From Azospirillum brasilense (GTDB lineage: Bacteria > Pseudomonadota > Alphaproteobacteria > Azospirillales > Azospirillaceae): a stretch of DNA of 64,000 bases. This document shows, piece after piece, positions 44,249 to 53,086 of this stretch. The notes beneath the pieces were generated by a model, which was not told the origin of the DNA, ran no database searches, and was given only the letters and a program-made list of their open reading frames with translations. The translations under genes were made by a program, and so were the position numbers. The stretch lies in NCBI RefSeq assembly GCF_007827815.1, contig NZ_VITH01000010.1, positions 1 through 64,000 of the forward strand, in the 5' to 3' direction. Numbering within the stretch: the first letter of the stretch is position 1; each line of letters begins with the position of its first letter.

Positions 44249-46252
44249 ATGTTCGACAAGATTCTGATCGCAAACCGCGGCGAGATCGCCTGCCGCGTCA
44301 TCCGCACCGCCCGCCGCATGGGCATCCGCACCGTCGCCGTCTACTCGGAGGCCGACGCCCGCGCCATGCATGTGGAGATGGCCGACGAGGCCGTCTGCAT
44401 CGGCCCGGCGCCGGTCGGCGAGAGCTACCTGCGTGGCGACGCGATCCTTGAGGTCGCGAAGCGCACCGGCGCCCAGGCCATCCACCCCGGCTACGGCTTC
44501 CTGTCGGAGAACGCCGGCTTCGCGGCGGCCTGCGCCGAGGCTGGCGTGGTCTTCATCGGCCCGCCGATCGAGGCCATCCGCGTCATGGGCTCCAAGGCGG
44601 AATCCAAGCGCGTGATGTCCCAGGCCGACGTGCCGCTGGTCCCCGGCTTCCACGGCGAGGCCCAGGACCTGGAAACACTGAGCGCGGAGGCCGAGCGCAT
44701 CGGTTATCCCGTGCTGGTCAAGGCCTCGGCGGGCGGCGGCGGCAAGGGCATGCGCGTGGTCCGCGCCGCCGGCGAGTTCGCCGACGCGGTGGCCGGCGCC
44801 AAGCGCGAGGCCAAGGCCGCCTTCGGCGACGACAGCGTGCTTCTGGAGAAGTATCTGGGCCGCCCACGCCATGTCGAGATCCAGGTCTTCTGTGACGCCC
44901 ACGGCAACGGCGTCTATCTGTTCGAGCGCGACTGCTCGATCCAGCGCCGCCACCAGAAGGTGATCGAGGAGGCCCCGGCCCCGGCGCTGCCCGACGACCT
45001 GCGCCGCCGCATGGGCGAGGCCGCGGTGGCCGCCGCCAAGGCGGTGAACTACGTCGGCGCCGGCACCGTGGAATTCCTCTACGAGGACGGCGGCTTCTAC
45101 TTCATCGAGATGAACACCCGCCTCCAGGTGGAGCATCCGGTGACCGAGAAGATCACCGGTCAGGACCTCGTCGAGTGGCAGCTGCGCGTCGCCGCCGGCG
45201 GCACTCTGCCGCTGATGCAGGACCAGCTCACCCGCCGCGGCCACGCCTTCGAGGCGCGTCTCTACGCGGAGGACCCGCAGCGGGAGTTCCTGCCGGCCAT
45301 CGGCAAGCTGGTCCGCCTGCGCCCGCCCGCCGAGAACGAGCATGTCCGGGTGGACACCGGCGTCCGCGAGGGCGACGAGGTCACCATGTTCTACGACCCG
45401 ATGATCGCCAAGCTGATCGTCTGGGACGAGGACCGTGACGCCGCACTCCGCCGCCTGCGCGTGGCGCTCGCCGCCTACGAGGTGGTCGGGGTGACCACCA
45501 ACGTGGCCTTCCTCGGCGCCATCGCCGGGCATCCGGCCTTCCGCGCGGTGGAGATCGACACCGGCTTCATCGAGCGGCATCGCGCCGACCTGCTGCCCCC
45601 GCCGGCCCCGGTGCCGGACCGCGGGCTGGCCATCGCGGCGCTCAGCGTGCTTCTGCGCCGCAACGCGGACACGCGCAAGGCCCGCCGCGCCGCGTCGGAC
45701 CCCTGGTCGCCCTGGCTGTCGGCCAGCGGCTGGCGCCTCAACGACGACAACCATCACGACCTACGCCTGCTCGACGGCGACACGCCGCGCGCCCTGACCC
45801 TGCATTTCCGCCCCGACGGCTACGAGATCGAGGTGGAGGGCCGCCCGGCCATCAAGGCGGAGCGGGTGACGCTCGACGGCGAGACGCTGACCGCCACCAT
45901 CGACGCGGTGCGCACCCGCGCCACGGTGGTCTGCCAGGGTCTGGACCTGACCATCCTGTCGGACGGATCGGTGTGGCGCCTGCATCTGGACGACCCGACC
46001 GCCCGCGCCGCGGAGCAGGAGGGCGGGTCCGGCCGCCTCACCGCGCCGATGCCGGGTACCGTCGTCCGTGTGCTGGTCGAGCCCGGCCAGACGGTGGAGG
46101 CGGGCGCGCCGCTGATGCTGCTGGAGGCGATGAAGATGGAGCACACCATCAAGGCCCCCGCCGCCGGCACGGTCAGCGCCGTCAACTTCGCGGCGGGCGA
46201 TCAGGTGTCCGAAGGCGTGGACCTGCTGGTCCTCGACGTGGCGGAGGGATGA
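44249..46252 (+). CDS. liuD: 3-methylcrotonyl-CoA carboxylase alpha (biotin) subunit
   Basis: A 667-residue biotin-dependent enzyme. The N-terminal biotin carboxylase domain (about 1-450) has the ATP-grasp Gly-rich loop KASAGGGGKGMRVV, the HVEIQVFCDAHGN and EMNTRLQVEHPVTE motifs. A middle linker domain follows, then a C-terminal biotin carrier with EAMKMEH near residue 630. It carboxylates its own biotin; the beta subunit (41835) then transfers the carboxyl group. It starts 6 bp after the hydratase and its stop overlaps the next gene's potential first ATG, showing tight coupling. Confidence 0.95.
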   Translation: MFDKILIANRGEIACRVIRTARRMGIRTVAVYSEADARAMHVEMADEAVCIGPAPVGESYLRGDAILEVAKRTGAQAIHPGYGFLSENAGFAAACAEAGVVFIGPPIEAIRVMGSKAESKRVMSQADVPLVPGFHGEAQDLETLSAEAERIGYPVLVKASAGGGGKGMRVVRAAGEFADAVAGAKREAKAAFGDDSVLLEKYLGRPRHVEIQVFCDAHGNGVYLFERDCSIQRRHQKVIEEAPAPALPDDLRRRMGEAAVAAAKAVNYVGAGTVEFLYEDGGFYFIEMNTRLQVEHPVTEKITGQDLVEWQLRVAAGGTLPLMQDQLTRRGHAFEARLYAEDPQREFLPAIGKLVRLRPPAENEHVRVDTGVREGDEVTMFYDPMIAKLIVWDEDRDAALRRLRVALAAYEVVGVTTNVAFLGAIAGHPAFRAVEIDTGFIERHRADLLPPPAPVPDRGLAIAALSVLLRRNADTRKARRAASDPWSPWLSASGWRLNDDNHHDLRLLDGDTPRALTLHFRPDGYEIEVEGRPAIKAERVTLDGETLTATIDAVRTRATVVCQGLDLTILSDGSVWRLHLDDPTARAAEQEGGSGRLTAPMPGTVVRVLVEPGQTVEAGAPLMLLEAMKMEHTIKAPAAGTVSAVNFAAGDQVSEGVDLLVLDVAEG

Positions 46253-46254
46253 GC

Positions 46255-47154
46255 ATGCGCTTGCCCAAGAGCGTCCGCATGGTGGAGGTCGGCCCGCGCG
46301 ACGGCCTCCAGAACGAGAAGCAGATCGTCCCGACCGCGGTGAAGATCGGTCTGGTCGACCGGCTGACCGACGCCGGGCTGACCGCCATCGAGGCGGGCAG
46401 CTTCGTGTCGCCCAAATGGGTGCCGCAGATGGCCGACACGACGGACGTCTTCGCCGGCATCCGGCGCAAGGAGGGGGTGCGCTACGTCGCCCTCACCCCG
46501 AACGCCAAGGGGCTGGAGGGCGCGCTCGCCGCCCGCGCCGACGAGGTGGCGGTCTTCGCCGCCGCGTCGGAGAGCTTCAGCCAAAAGAACATCAACTGCT
46601 CCATCGCCGAAAGCCTGGATCGCTTCGTCCCGGTGCTGGAGCAGGCGAAAGCGCAGGGGGTGCCCGTGCGCGGCTACGTCTCCTGCGTGCTCGGCTGTCC
46701 CTACGAGGGGGAGATCGCGCCTGCGGCGGTGGCCGAGGTGGCGGGGCGGCTGCTCGACATGGGCTGCTACGAGGTCTCGCTTGGCGACACCATCGGCACC
46801 GGCACGCCGGCCAAGGCCCAGGCGATGATCGCGGCGGTGGCGGAGCGCGTGCCGATGGAGCGCTTGGCGGTGCATTTCCACGACACCTATGGCCAGGCGC
46901 TCGCCAACATCCTGGCGACGCTGGAAATGGGCGTGGCGGTGGTGGACAGCTCGGTCGCCGGGCTGGGCGGCTGCCCCTACGCCAAGGGGGCGTCGGGCAA
47001 CGTGGCGAGCGAGGACGTGCTCTACATGCTGAACGGGCTGGGCGTCGAAACGGGGGTGGATCTGGACCGGCTCGTGGCGGCTGGCGCTTATATCAGCGAT
47101 GCCATCGGCCGCCCGACCGCCTCGAAGGTCGCCCGCGCGCGGGGATGTGCGTAA
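46255..47154 (+). CDS. liuE: Hydroxymethylglutaryl-CoA lyase
   Basis: A 299-residue TIM-barrel lyase that splits HMG-CoA into acetoacetate and acetyl-CoA, the last step of leucine breakdown. VEVGPRDGLQNEK at the N-terminus, the metal-binding HFHDTYGQALAN, and the active-site cysteine loop GLGGCPYAKGASGNVASEDV are all present. ATG 46255 is 6 nt after GGAGGG; ATG 46249, which overlaps the upstream stop, abuts that site and is less likely. It is followed 30 bp later by a stress-protein gene. Confidence 0.95.
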   Translation: MRLPKSVRMVEVGPRDGLQNEKQIVPTAVKIGLVDRLTDAGLTAIEAGSFVSPKWVPQMADTTDVFAGIRRKEGVRYVALTPNAKGLEGALAARADEVAVFAAASESFSQKNINCSIAESLDRFVPVLEQAKAQGVPVRGYVSCVLGCPYEGEIAPAAVAEVAGRLLDMGCYEVSLGDTIGTGTPAKAQAMIAAVAERVPMERLAVHFHDTYGQALANILATLEMGVAVVDSSVAGLGGCPYAKGASGNVASEDVLYMLNGLGVETGVDLDRLVAAGAYISDAIGRPTASKVARARGCA

Positions 47155-47184
47155 AACACGGGGAAGAGGGAAGGGAAGGGCGCC

Positions 47185-48012
47185 ATGAGCTTCACGAACC
47201 TGCTGGTGCATGTGGACGACAGCGACCGCTGCGGGGAGCGGCTGAGCGTCGCCCTGACCCTGGCGCAGACACATGGCGCCGCGCTGACCGGCCTGTTCGC
47301 GCAAAGCGACAGCTCCGGCGCCGGCATCGTCACGCGCAAGGCCGGCCCGGCGCTGACCCAGGCGGCGCAGCGGGCGCGGGAGCTGTTCGAGGAGAAGGCC
47401 CGCGAGGCCGGGGTGACGACGCGCTGGTGGCAGCTCAGCCACGGCGAGTACGGCCATGTGATCGCCGAGACGGTGATCTGCTCGCGCTACGTCGACCTCG
47501 CCGTCTTCGGCCAGCACGATCCGGAGGACAGCCGCGTCCCGGCGGACCTGCTCGAAGAGGTGGTGCTGAACGCCGGGCGCCCGATCCTGGTCGTGCCGCA
47601 CAGCGGCAGCTACCCGCAACTCGCCGACCGCCCGGTGATCGCCTGGAACGGCAGCCGCGAGGCCGCCCGCGCCGTCAACGACGCGCTGCCGCTGCTGAAG
47701 CAGGCCAGTTCCGTGCTCCTGCTCGCCTTCCACACCCAGCCGCGGGCGGAGGGGGGCGGCAACGTCCCGCAGGTCGATATCCTTGAGCATCTGGCGAGCC
47801 ATGGCGTGACGGCCACGCAGGAGCGCATGACCATCGCCAGCATGACCCCCATGGACGCCGTGCTGTCGCGCGCCTCGGACCATGGCGCCGATCTTCTGGT
47901 GATGGGTGGTTTCGGCGGCTATGGCGGCTCGCTGTTCCCGCTGTTCGGGCGGGGCAGCAACACCCGCCAGATCCTGCGCCAGATGACCCTTCCCGTTCTG
48001 TTGTCGCACTGA
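47185..48012 (+). CDS. Tandem-domain universal stress protein
   Basis: A 275-residue protein with two UspA-like halves (about 1-145 and 150-275). The second carries the nucleotide-binding pattern MGGFGGYGGSLFPLFGRGSNT near the C-terminus; the first half has lost it. Such proteins bind ATP or AMP and respond to starvation and stress; the biochemical role is generally unknown. It has no signal or membrane segment. It lies between HMG-CoA lyase and ETF-QO in the same direction with short gaps, so it is probably expressed with leucine catabolism. Confidence 0.9.
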   Translation: MSFTNLLVHVDDSDRCGERLSVALTLAQTHGAALTGLFAQSDSSGAGIVTRKAGPALTQAAQRARELFEEKAREAGVTTRWWQLSHGEYGHVIAETVICSRYVDLAVFGQHDPEDSRVPADLLEEVVLNAGRPILVVPHSGSYPQLADRPVIAWNGSREAARAVNDALPLLKQASSVLLLAFHTQPRAEGGGNVPQVDILEHLASHGVTATQERMTIASMTPMDAVLSRASDHGADLLVMGGFGGYGGSLFPLFGRGSNTRQILRQMTLPVLLSH

Positions 48013-48049
48013 CCGACGTTGTTCGCACGAAACAAGGAAAGAAGAAGAA

Positions 48050-49723
48050 ATGGCTGACGAGATGGCTCGCGACCCGCGCGAGGTGATGGAGTACGACGTC
48101 CTTGTCGTCGGAGCCGGCCCGTCGGGCCTGAGCGCGGCCATCCGCCTGAAACAGCTCGCCAACGAGGCGGGGCAGGAGCTGTCGGTCTGCGTCGTCGAGA
48201 AGGGCTCGGAGGTCGGCGCCCACCTGCTCTCCGGCGCGGTGTTCGAGCCGCACGCGCTCGACGAGCTGATCCCCGACTGGAAGGACAAGGGCGCGCCCCT
48301 GACCACCCCGGCGCGCGAGGACCGCTTCCTCTTCCTCACCGAGACCAAGGCGCTGAAGTCGCCCTTCGCCCCGCCGCAGATGCACAATCACGGCAACTAC
48401 ATCATCTCCCTCGGCAACCTCGCCCGCTGGATGGCCGGGCAGGCCGAGGAGCTGGGTGTCGAGATCTACCCCGGCTTCGCCGCGGCGGAGGTGCTCTACG
48501 ACGACAGCGGCGCGGTCAAGGGTGTGGCCACCGGCGACATGGGCATCGGCAAGGACGGCGAGAAGACCGCCAATTACACGCCGGGCATGGAGCTGCACGC
48601 CCGGCAGACCATCTTCGCCGAGGGCTGCCGCGGCTCGCTGACCAAGACGCTGTTCGAGCGCTTCGACCTGCGCCGCGACGCCGACCCGCAGACCTACGGC
48701 ATCGGCATCAAGGAGCTGTGGGAGGTCGAACCCGCCAAGTCGCAGCCCGGCCTGATCGTCCACACCATCGGCTGGCCGATGGACCCCAAGACCTACGGCG
48801 GCTCCTGGCTCTACCACATGGAGGGCAACCTGGTGTCGGTCGGCTTCGTGGTCGGGCTCGACTACGAGAACCCGCACCTGTCGCCCTTCGAGGAGTTCCA
48901 GCGCTACAAGACCCACCCGGCGATCCGCCCGACCTTCGAGGGTGGGCGGCGCATCGCCTATGGCGCGCGGGCGCTCAGCGAGGGCGGCTTCCAGTCGATC
49001 CCCAAGCTGACCTTTCCCGGCGGTCTGATCGTCGGCGACGCGGCGGGCTTCCTCAACGTGCCCAAGATCAAGGGCAACCACACCGCGATGAAGTCGGGCA
49101 TGCTGGCGGCTGAGGCGGTGCACGAGCTTCTGTCGGCCCAGACCAATAGCGAGGCGCCGGCGCGCGAGGCGGTGGCCTATCCGGAGAAGCTGAAGGCGTC
49201 CTGGGTGTGGTCGGAGCTTCACGCGGTGCGCAACATCCGTCCGGGCTTCCAGAAGGGGCTGTGGGCGGGTCTGGCCAACGCGGCCTACGAGACGGCGACC
49301 AAGGGCAAGTCGCCGTGGACGCTGCACCACCGGCACGGCGATCACGAGACGCTGAAGAAGGCGTCGGAGATGCCGAAGATCGCCTATCCCAAGCCGGACG
49401 GGGTGGTGTCGTTCGACCGGCTGTCCTCGGTGTATCTGTCGAACACCAACCACGAGGAGGACCAGCCGGCGCACCTGACGCTGAAGGACGCGTCGGTGCC
49501 GATCGCGGTCAATCTGGCGCTCTACGACGCTCCGGAGACGCGCTACTGCCCGGCGGGGGTGTACGAGATCGTGCGGGCGGAGGACGGCCGCGATCCGCGG
49601 CTGCAGATCAACGCGCAGAACTGCGTGCACTGCAAGACCTGCGACATCAAGGACCCCACCCAGAACATCAACTGGGTCGTCCCGGAGGGCGGTGGGGGAC
49701 CGAACTATCCGGGCGGGATGTGA
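48050..49723 (+). CDS. Electron transfer flavoprotein-ubiquinone oxidoreductase
   Basis: A 557-residue flavo-iron-sulfur protein that passes electrons from ETF to ubiquinone in the membrane. The FAD-binding VVGAGPSGLSAAIRLK lies near the N-terminus, followed by GAHLLSGAVFEPHALDELIP and GGLIVGDAAGFLNVPKIKGNH. The C-terminus provides the 4Fe-4S ligands: RYCPAGVYE and NCVHCKTCDIKDP, four cysteines in the expected spacing. It accepts electrons originating from the three acyl-CoA dehydrogenases in this window. The ETF subunits themselves are elsewhere. An AAGGAAAG site precedes the ATG. Confidence 0.95.
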   Translation: MADEMARDPREVMEYDVLVVGAGPSGLSAAIRLKQLANEAGQELSVCVVEKGSEVGAHLLSGAVFEPHALDELIPDWKDKGAPLTTPAREDRFLFLTETKALKSPFAPPQMHNHGNYIISLGNLARWMAGQAEELGVEIYPGFAAAEVLYDDSGAVKGVATGDMGIGKDGEKTANYTPGMELHARQTIFAEGCRGSLTKTLFERFDLRRDADPQTYGIGIKELWEVEPAKSQPGLIVHTIGWPMDPKTYGGSWLYHMEGNLVSVGFVVGLDYENPHLSPFEEFQRYKTHPAIRPTFEGGRRIAYGARALSEGGFQSIPKLTFPGGLIVGDAAGFLNVPKIKGNHTAMKSGMLAAEAVHELLSAQTNSEAPAREAVAYPEKLKASWVWSELHAVRNIRPGFQKGLWAGLANAAYETATKGKSPWTLHHRHGDHETLKKASEMPKIAYPKPDGVVSFDRLSSVYLSNTNHEEDQPAHLTLKDASVPIAVNLALYDAPETRYCPAGVYEIVRAEDGRDPRLQINAQNCVHCKTCDIKDPTQNINWVVPEGGGGPNYPGGM

Positions 49724-49731
49724 CGCTTCAA

Positions 49732-49755
49732 CCCTCTCCCCTCCGGGGAGAGGGG
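49732..49755. repeat. Half copy of the family A repeat
   Basis: Only one terminal hairpin (CCCTCTCCCCTCCGGGGAGA and following) is present, lying between the ETF-QO and hydroxyacyl-CoA dehydrogenase genes. It looks like a solo or decayed end of the family seen at 1431, 30674 and 35096. Confidence 0.75.
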
Positions 49756-49786
49756 ACTTCGATAACGACAGCAGGGGGGAAACACG

Positions 49787-50548
49787 ATGCAGATCAACGG
49801 TCAGGCCGCCATCGTCACCGGTGGCGCCTCCGGCATGGGGGCGGAAACCGCGCGCCATCTGGCGAAGCTGGGTGCAAAGGTCACTGTCCTCGACATGAAC
49901 GAGGCGGCGGTCAAGCAGGTCGCCGAGGAGATCGGCGGCCTGGGCCTGCTCTGCGACGTGTCGAGCGCGGAGTCGGCGGAGAAGGCCGTGGCCGAGGCCT
50001 GGGCTGCCCATGGCCCGGCCCGCATCGCGGTCAACTGCGCGGGCGTCGCCCCGGCCAAGCGCATCGTCGGGCGCGACGGCCCGATGGCGCTGGACGATTT
50101 CCGCAAGGTGATCGAGGTCAACCTGATCGGCACCTTCAACATGTTGCGCCTCGCCGCCGCGGACATGGGCACGCTCGACCCGCTGGAATCGGGGGAGCGC
50201 GGGGTGATCGTCAACACCGCCTCCGTCGCCGCCTATGAGGGCCAGATCGGGCAGGCCGCCTACGCCTCGTCGAAGGGCGGCATCGTCGCCCTGACCATCT
50301 GCGCCGCCCGCGATCTGGCGCGCAGCGGCGTGCGTGTCATGACCATCGCGCCGGGTCTGATCGGCACGCCGATGCTGCTGAACATGCCGCAGGAGGTGCA
50401 GGACAGCCTCGCCGCCACGGTGCCCTTCCCGAAGCGCTTCGGCCAGCCGTCCGAATACGCCCGCCTCGTGCAGCACATTCTGGAGAACGAGATGTTGAAC
50501 GGCGAGGTGATCCGGCTGGACGGCGCCATCCGCATGGCGCCGCAGTAA
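49787..50548 (+). CDS. Type II 3-hydroxyacyl-CoA dehydrogenase (short-chain dehydrogenase/reductase)
   Basis: A 253-residue SDR. TGGASGMG (residues 11-18) binds NAD, NCAGVAPAKR follows, and the catalytic Ser, Tyr and Lys lie in NTASVAAYEGQIGQAAYASSKGG. The C-terminal APGLIGTPMLLNMPQEVQDSLAATVPFPKRFGQPSEYA block is characteristic of the HSD10/HSD17B10 type, which oxidises 2-methyl-3-hydroxybutyryl-CoA in isoleucine breakdown. It follows ETF-QO after a half family A repeat and ends at a strong terminator. Related enzymes also act on straight-chain hydroxyacyl-CoAs. Confidence 0.9.
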   Translation: MQINGQAAIVTGGASGMGAETARHLAKLGAKVTVLDMNEAAVKQVAEEIGGLGLLCDVSSAESAEKAVAEAWAAHGPARIAVNCAGVAPAKRIVGRDGPMALDDFRKVIEVNLIGTFNMLRLAAADMGTLDPLESGERGVIVNTASVAAYEGQIGQAAYASSKGGIVALTICAARDLARSGVRVMTIAPGLIGTPMLLNMPQEVQDSLAATVPFPKRFGQPSEYARLVQHILENEMLNGEVIRLDGAIRMAPQ

Positions 50549-50576
50549 CGGGATTCGGCGGATCGGTGTCATGGTT

Positions 50577-50607
50577 CTTCTCCGCGCTGCGAAACAGCGC
50601 GGAGAAG
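50577..50607. terminator. Bidirectional hairpin terminator
   Basis: A perfect 13-bp stem (50577-50589 with 50595-50607) has a CGAAA loop. It lies between the convergent hydroxyacyl-CoA dehydrogenase and PRC-barrel genes and closes the leucine operon. Confidence 0.75.
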
Positions 50608-50639
50608 GGGAGGGCGTCGAACGACGATCGTCCTCCGCC

Positions 50640-51035
50640 TCAATCGTCCCAGATCGGCAGGCTGCCGAGTTGCGCGTTGGTCAGTGCGGTCGTCAGGGCC
50701 CGCCCGTCGTCGCGCAACTGGTCCAGCCCGACAATCACCTCCTTGTCGCCGATCCCCACGCCGTGCTCCACGTCCACCACCACGGCGACCGGCTGACCGG
50801 AGGCGTCCATCAGCACCTCCTCCACCTCGCCGATCTTCGTGCCGTCCGGCCCCATGACGTCCATGTCGTCCAATTGCCCGACTGTCCGCTTGAGCGACGG
50901 CACCATGACGTTGTCGTCCTTGACCTCCCGATAGGCGTTGGCCGGGTTGGTGATGGCGGCGCTCTGCTGGGCGAGCGAAGGACCGGCGACCATCATGACA
51001 AGGGTGACCGCCGTTGCGGAAAGGAGCTTTCTCAT
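50640..51035 (-). CDS. Exported PRC-barrel domain protein
   Basis: A 131-residue protein with a signal peptide (MRKLLSATAVTLVMMVAGPSLA, cleavage near residue 22) and a PRC-barrel-like domain (about 50-125): VMGPDGTKIGEVEEVLMDASGQPVAVVVDV, then GDKEVIVGLDQL. Exported PRC-barrel proteins of this size are common in alphaproteobacteria and are thought to act in envelope or stress functions, but the role is not established. ATG 51035 has AGGAG 10 nt upstream. The 101 bp to the divergent esterase gene must hold both promoters. Confidence 0.85.
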   Translation of the reverse strand: MRKLLSATAVTLVMMVAGPSLAQQSAAITNPANAYREVKDDNVMVPSLKRTVGQLDDMDVMGPDGTKIGEVEEVLMDASGQPVAVVVDVEHGVGIGDKEVIVGLDQLRDDGRALTTALTNAQLGSLPIWDD

Positions 51036-51136
51036 CGCATTGCTCTCCTGCTGCTGACCGTGCAACAACATGGAGCCGCCGGCACGGTTCCATCCGATGC
51101 GCCGGTGCGCACCGTCCGATTGTGCGGGAACCGCTC

Positions 51137-52060
51137 ATGCTCCGATTTGCCACGACCGTGCTGCTGGCGACCTTGTCCGGCTTCGGCATTCAGACCGCGC
51201 AGGCGGAATCCGTGACAGCCGAGGCCATGAAGGAAGCCCGCAGGATGGAACAGTTCGATGTGCGCGCCGACCGGACGGGACTGGATTACCGGATCTTTCT
51301 CGTCCGCCCCGCGCAACCGCCGCCACCCGGCGGATATCCGGTCATCTACCTGCTGGACGGCAACGCGACCGTGCCGATGATGGAGACGGTCATCGGTCCG
51401 AGCCCGCCGGATCCCTACAGTTCCGCGGTGATCGTTGGAATCGGCTATCCGACCGATGGGCCGTTTGACATCCTGCGCCGCTACCGCGATCTGACCCCGC
51501 CAACCCCGCCGGAGTTCATTCCTCCGTCGCGGGATGGCGCCTCCGTCATCGAAACCGGCGGGCGCGACGATTTTCTTGCCTTCATCGAGACGCAGGTGAT
51601 CCCGGCCGTTGAGGCACGCCTGCCCGCCGACCGGCAGCGCCGGACCTTGTTCGGCCACTCGCTGGGCGGGCTGTTCTCCCTCTACGTCTTCTACACCAGA
51701 GGAGATCTGTTCCAGACCTACATCGCCGCCGATCCGGCGGTCTGGTGGAGCGGGCAAGCCATCCTGGGCGAGCAGGCGGCGTTTCTGGAGCGTTCGAAGA
51801 CGACGGGCGTGCCGCCCGGCACGGCTCTTCTGATCGAAACGTCCGGCAAGCTGGTGGAGCGCCCCTTGCCCCAGGCGGACGCCGAGCGGTTGAAGCGATT
51901 GCGCTCCGGACAGACGGGGAGGGAGGTCGTCGCCACCCTGGCGACGGTTCCGGGTTTGCGCCTCGCCTTCCATGATTTCGTCGAGGAAAGCCACGGTTCC
52001 ATGCTGCCGCTCGCCGTGGCCGATGCCCTGCGCTTCTCCTTCGGTCGAAACCCGGATTGA
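51137..52060 (+). CDS. Exported alpha/beta-hydrolase, esterase D / IroE-like
   Basis: A 307-residue protein with a signal peptide (MLRFATTVLLATLSGFGIQTAQA, cleavage near residue 23) and an alpha/beta-hydrolase core. YPVIYLLDGNATV provides the early oxyanion strand, FGHSLGG places the nucleophile at Ser175, and a C-terminal EESHGSMLP supplies the histidine. The pattern is that of the putative esterase family (PF00756), which includes trilactone siderophore hydrolases of the IroE/Fes type. No siderophore genes are adjacent, so the substrate is open. Its start is well placed for the signal peptide; in-frame upstream sequence is not credible. Confidence 0.85.
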   Translation: MLRFATTVLLATLSGFGIQTAQAESVTAEAMKEARRMEQFDVRADRTGLDYRIFLVRPAQPPPPGGYPVIYLLDGNATVPMMETVIGPSPPDPYSSAVIVGIGYPTDGPFDILRRYRDLTPPTPPEFIPPSRDGASVIETGGRDDFLAFIETQVIPAVEARLPADRQRRTLFGHSLGGLFSLYVFYTRGDLFQTYIAADPAVWWSGQAILGEQAAFLERSKTTGVPPGTALLIETSGKLVERPLPQADAERLKRLRSGQTGREVVATLATVPGLRLAFHDFVEESHGSMLPLAVADALRFSFGRNPD

Positions 52061-52175
52061 TTCAGGCATCAACGCGGGCTCGCGGACAGCGGGGGACCTT
52101 TCGGATCGCCCGGCGCTCCCCACATGTGAAGCGACGTCCGCACAAGGCGGACGGCCAGATGAGGGAGCGGATTCC

Positions 52176-52838
52176 TTGACCGTGCAGTCGATCTTCATGC
52201 CCGAGGCCATTTATCGGTACATGCTCGACGCTTCCCTGCGCGAAACGCCCATCCAGGCGTCGCTGCGCGCCGAGACGGCCACAATGACCGAGGCCCATTA
52301 CCAGATCGCGCCCGAGGAAGGCCAACTCCTGGCTTTCCTGGTCGAGATGATCGGCGCGCGCCGCACCCTGGACATCGGAACCTTCACCGGCTACAGCGCG
52401 CTGACGGTGGCGCTGACGCTGCCGGAGGATGGCCGGGTGGTCAGCCTCGACATCAACGAGCAATGGACCGCCCAGGCTCGCGCGGCTTGGAGCAGGGCCG
52501 AGGTCGCGGGCAAGATCGACCTGCGCATCGGGCCGGCGCTCGACAGCCTCGACAATCTCGTCGCTGACGGTGCCGGCGATTCGTTCGATTTCGCCTTCAT
52601 CGACGCCGACAAGGAGAATTACGACGCCTACTACGAACGGTGCCTGCGTCTGGTGAGGCGCGGTGGCCTGATCGTGGTGGACAACACCCTGTGGCGAGGA
52701 CGAGTCGCCGATCCCAGTGACCGCAAGCACAAGACCGAAGCCATCCGCGCCTTCAATACGGCCCGTCTGGAGGACGAGAGGGTGGCCCTGTGCATGTTGC
52801 CCGTGGGCGATGGCGTGACCCTGCTGCGGCGGCGCTGA
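52176..52838 (+). CDS. SAM-dependent O-methyltransferase (caffeoyl-CoA OMT-like family)
   Basis: A 220-residue class I methyltransferase. The SAM motif TLDIGTFTGYSALTVALTLP is near residue 65, the metal and SAM-binding FIDADKENYDAYYE near 140, and VDNTLWRGRVADPSD near 170, as in bacterial homologues of divalent-cation-dependent OMTs. The TTG at 52176 is chosen because GAGGGAG lies 8 nt upstream and the length then matches the family; the next ATG (52197) removes seven residues. The substrate, typically a catechol or flavonoid, is unknown. It is 115 bp after the esterase gene in the same direction. Confidence 0.87.
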   Translation: MTVQSIFMPEAIYRYMLDASLRETPIQASLRAETATMTEAHYQIAPEEGQLLAFLVEMIGARRTLDIGTFTGYSALTVALTLPEDGRVVSLDINEQWTAQARAAWSRAEVAGKIDLRIGPALDSLDNLVADGAGDSFDFAFIDADKENYDAYYERCLRLVRRGGLIVVDNTLWRGRVADPSDRKHKTEAIRAFNTARLEDERVALCMLPVGDGVTLLRRR

Positions 52839-53086
52839 CCGTCGAGACCGCCCCCCGGACTGCAAAGCAGGCGCACGAATCCATCCGCTGGCCTGTTCCG
52901 CTGCGGCTTGGTGCCACTTGCAGTCAAAAGTCCCATAAGGAGCATTATGGAAAATAGACTGAGGAAATCCGTGACAACGTACCTTTGACGACGATCCTTA
53001 TGGAGACGTGATAAATTTTGCTCTATCTCATTAGAGGTATCGCCCACACCTGATCTCACCGCGGCGATGTTGATGGTCGATCGCAC
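52839..53086 (+). promoter_or_regulatory. AT-rich region upstream of the polysaccharide deacetylase gene
   Basis: A 248-bp gap, AT-rich from about 52920 to 53040 against a GC-rich background, which suggests a regulated promoter for the deacetylase gene. It includes AAGGAG at 52937-52942 followed by a 13-codon reading frame (52947-52988), too short to call as a gene. Confidence 0.4.

Noticed and set aside
52947..52988. A 13-codon reading frame with AAGGAG upstream, possible leader peptide
   Set aside because: The spacing to the ATG is only 4 nt, there is no attenuator-like hairpin after it and no run of regulatory codons, so support is too weak.
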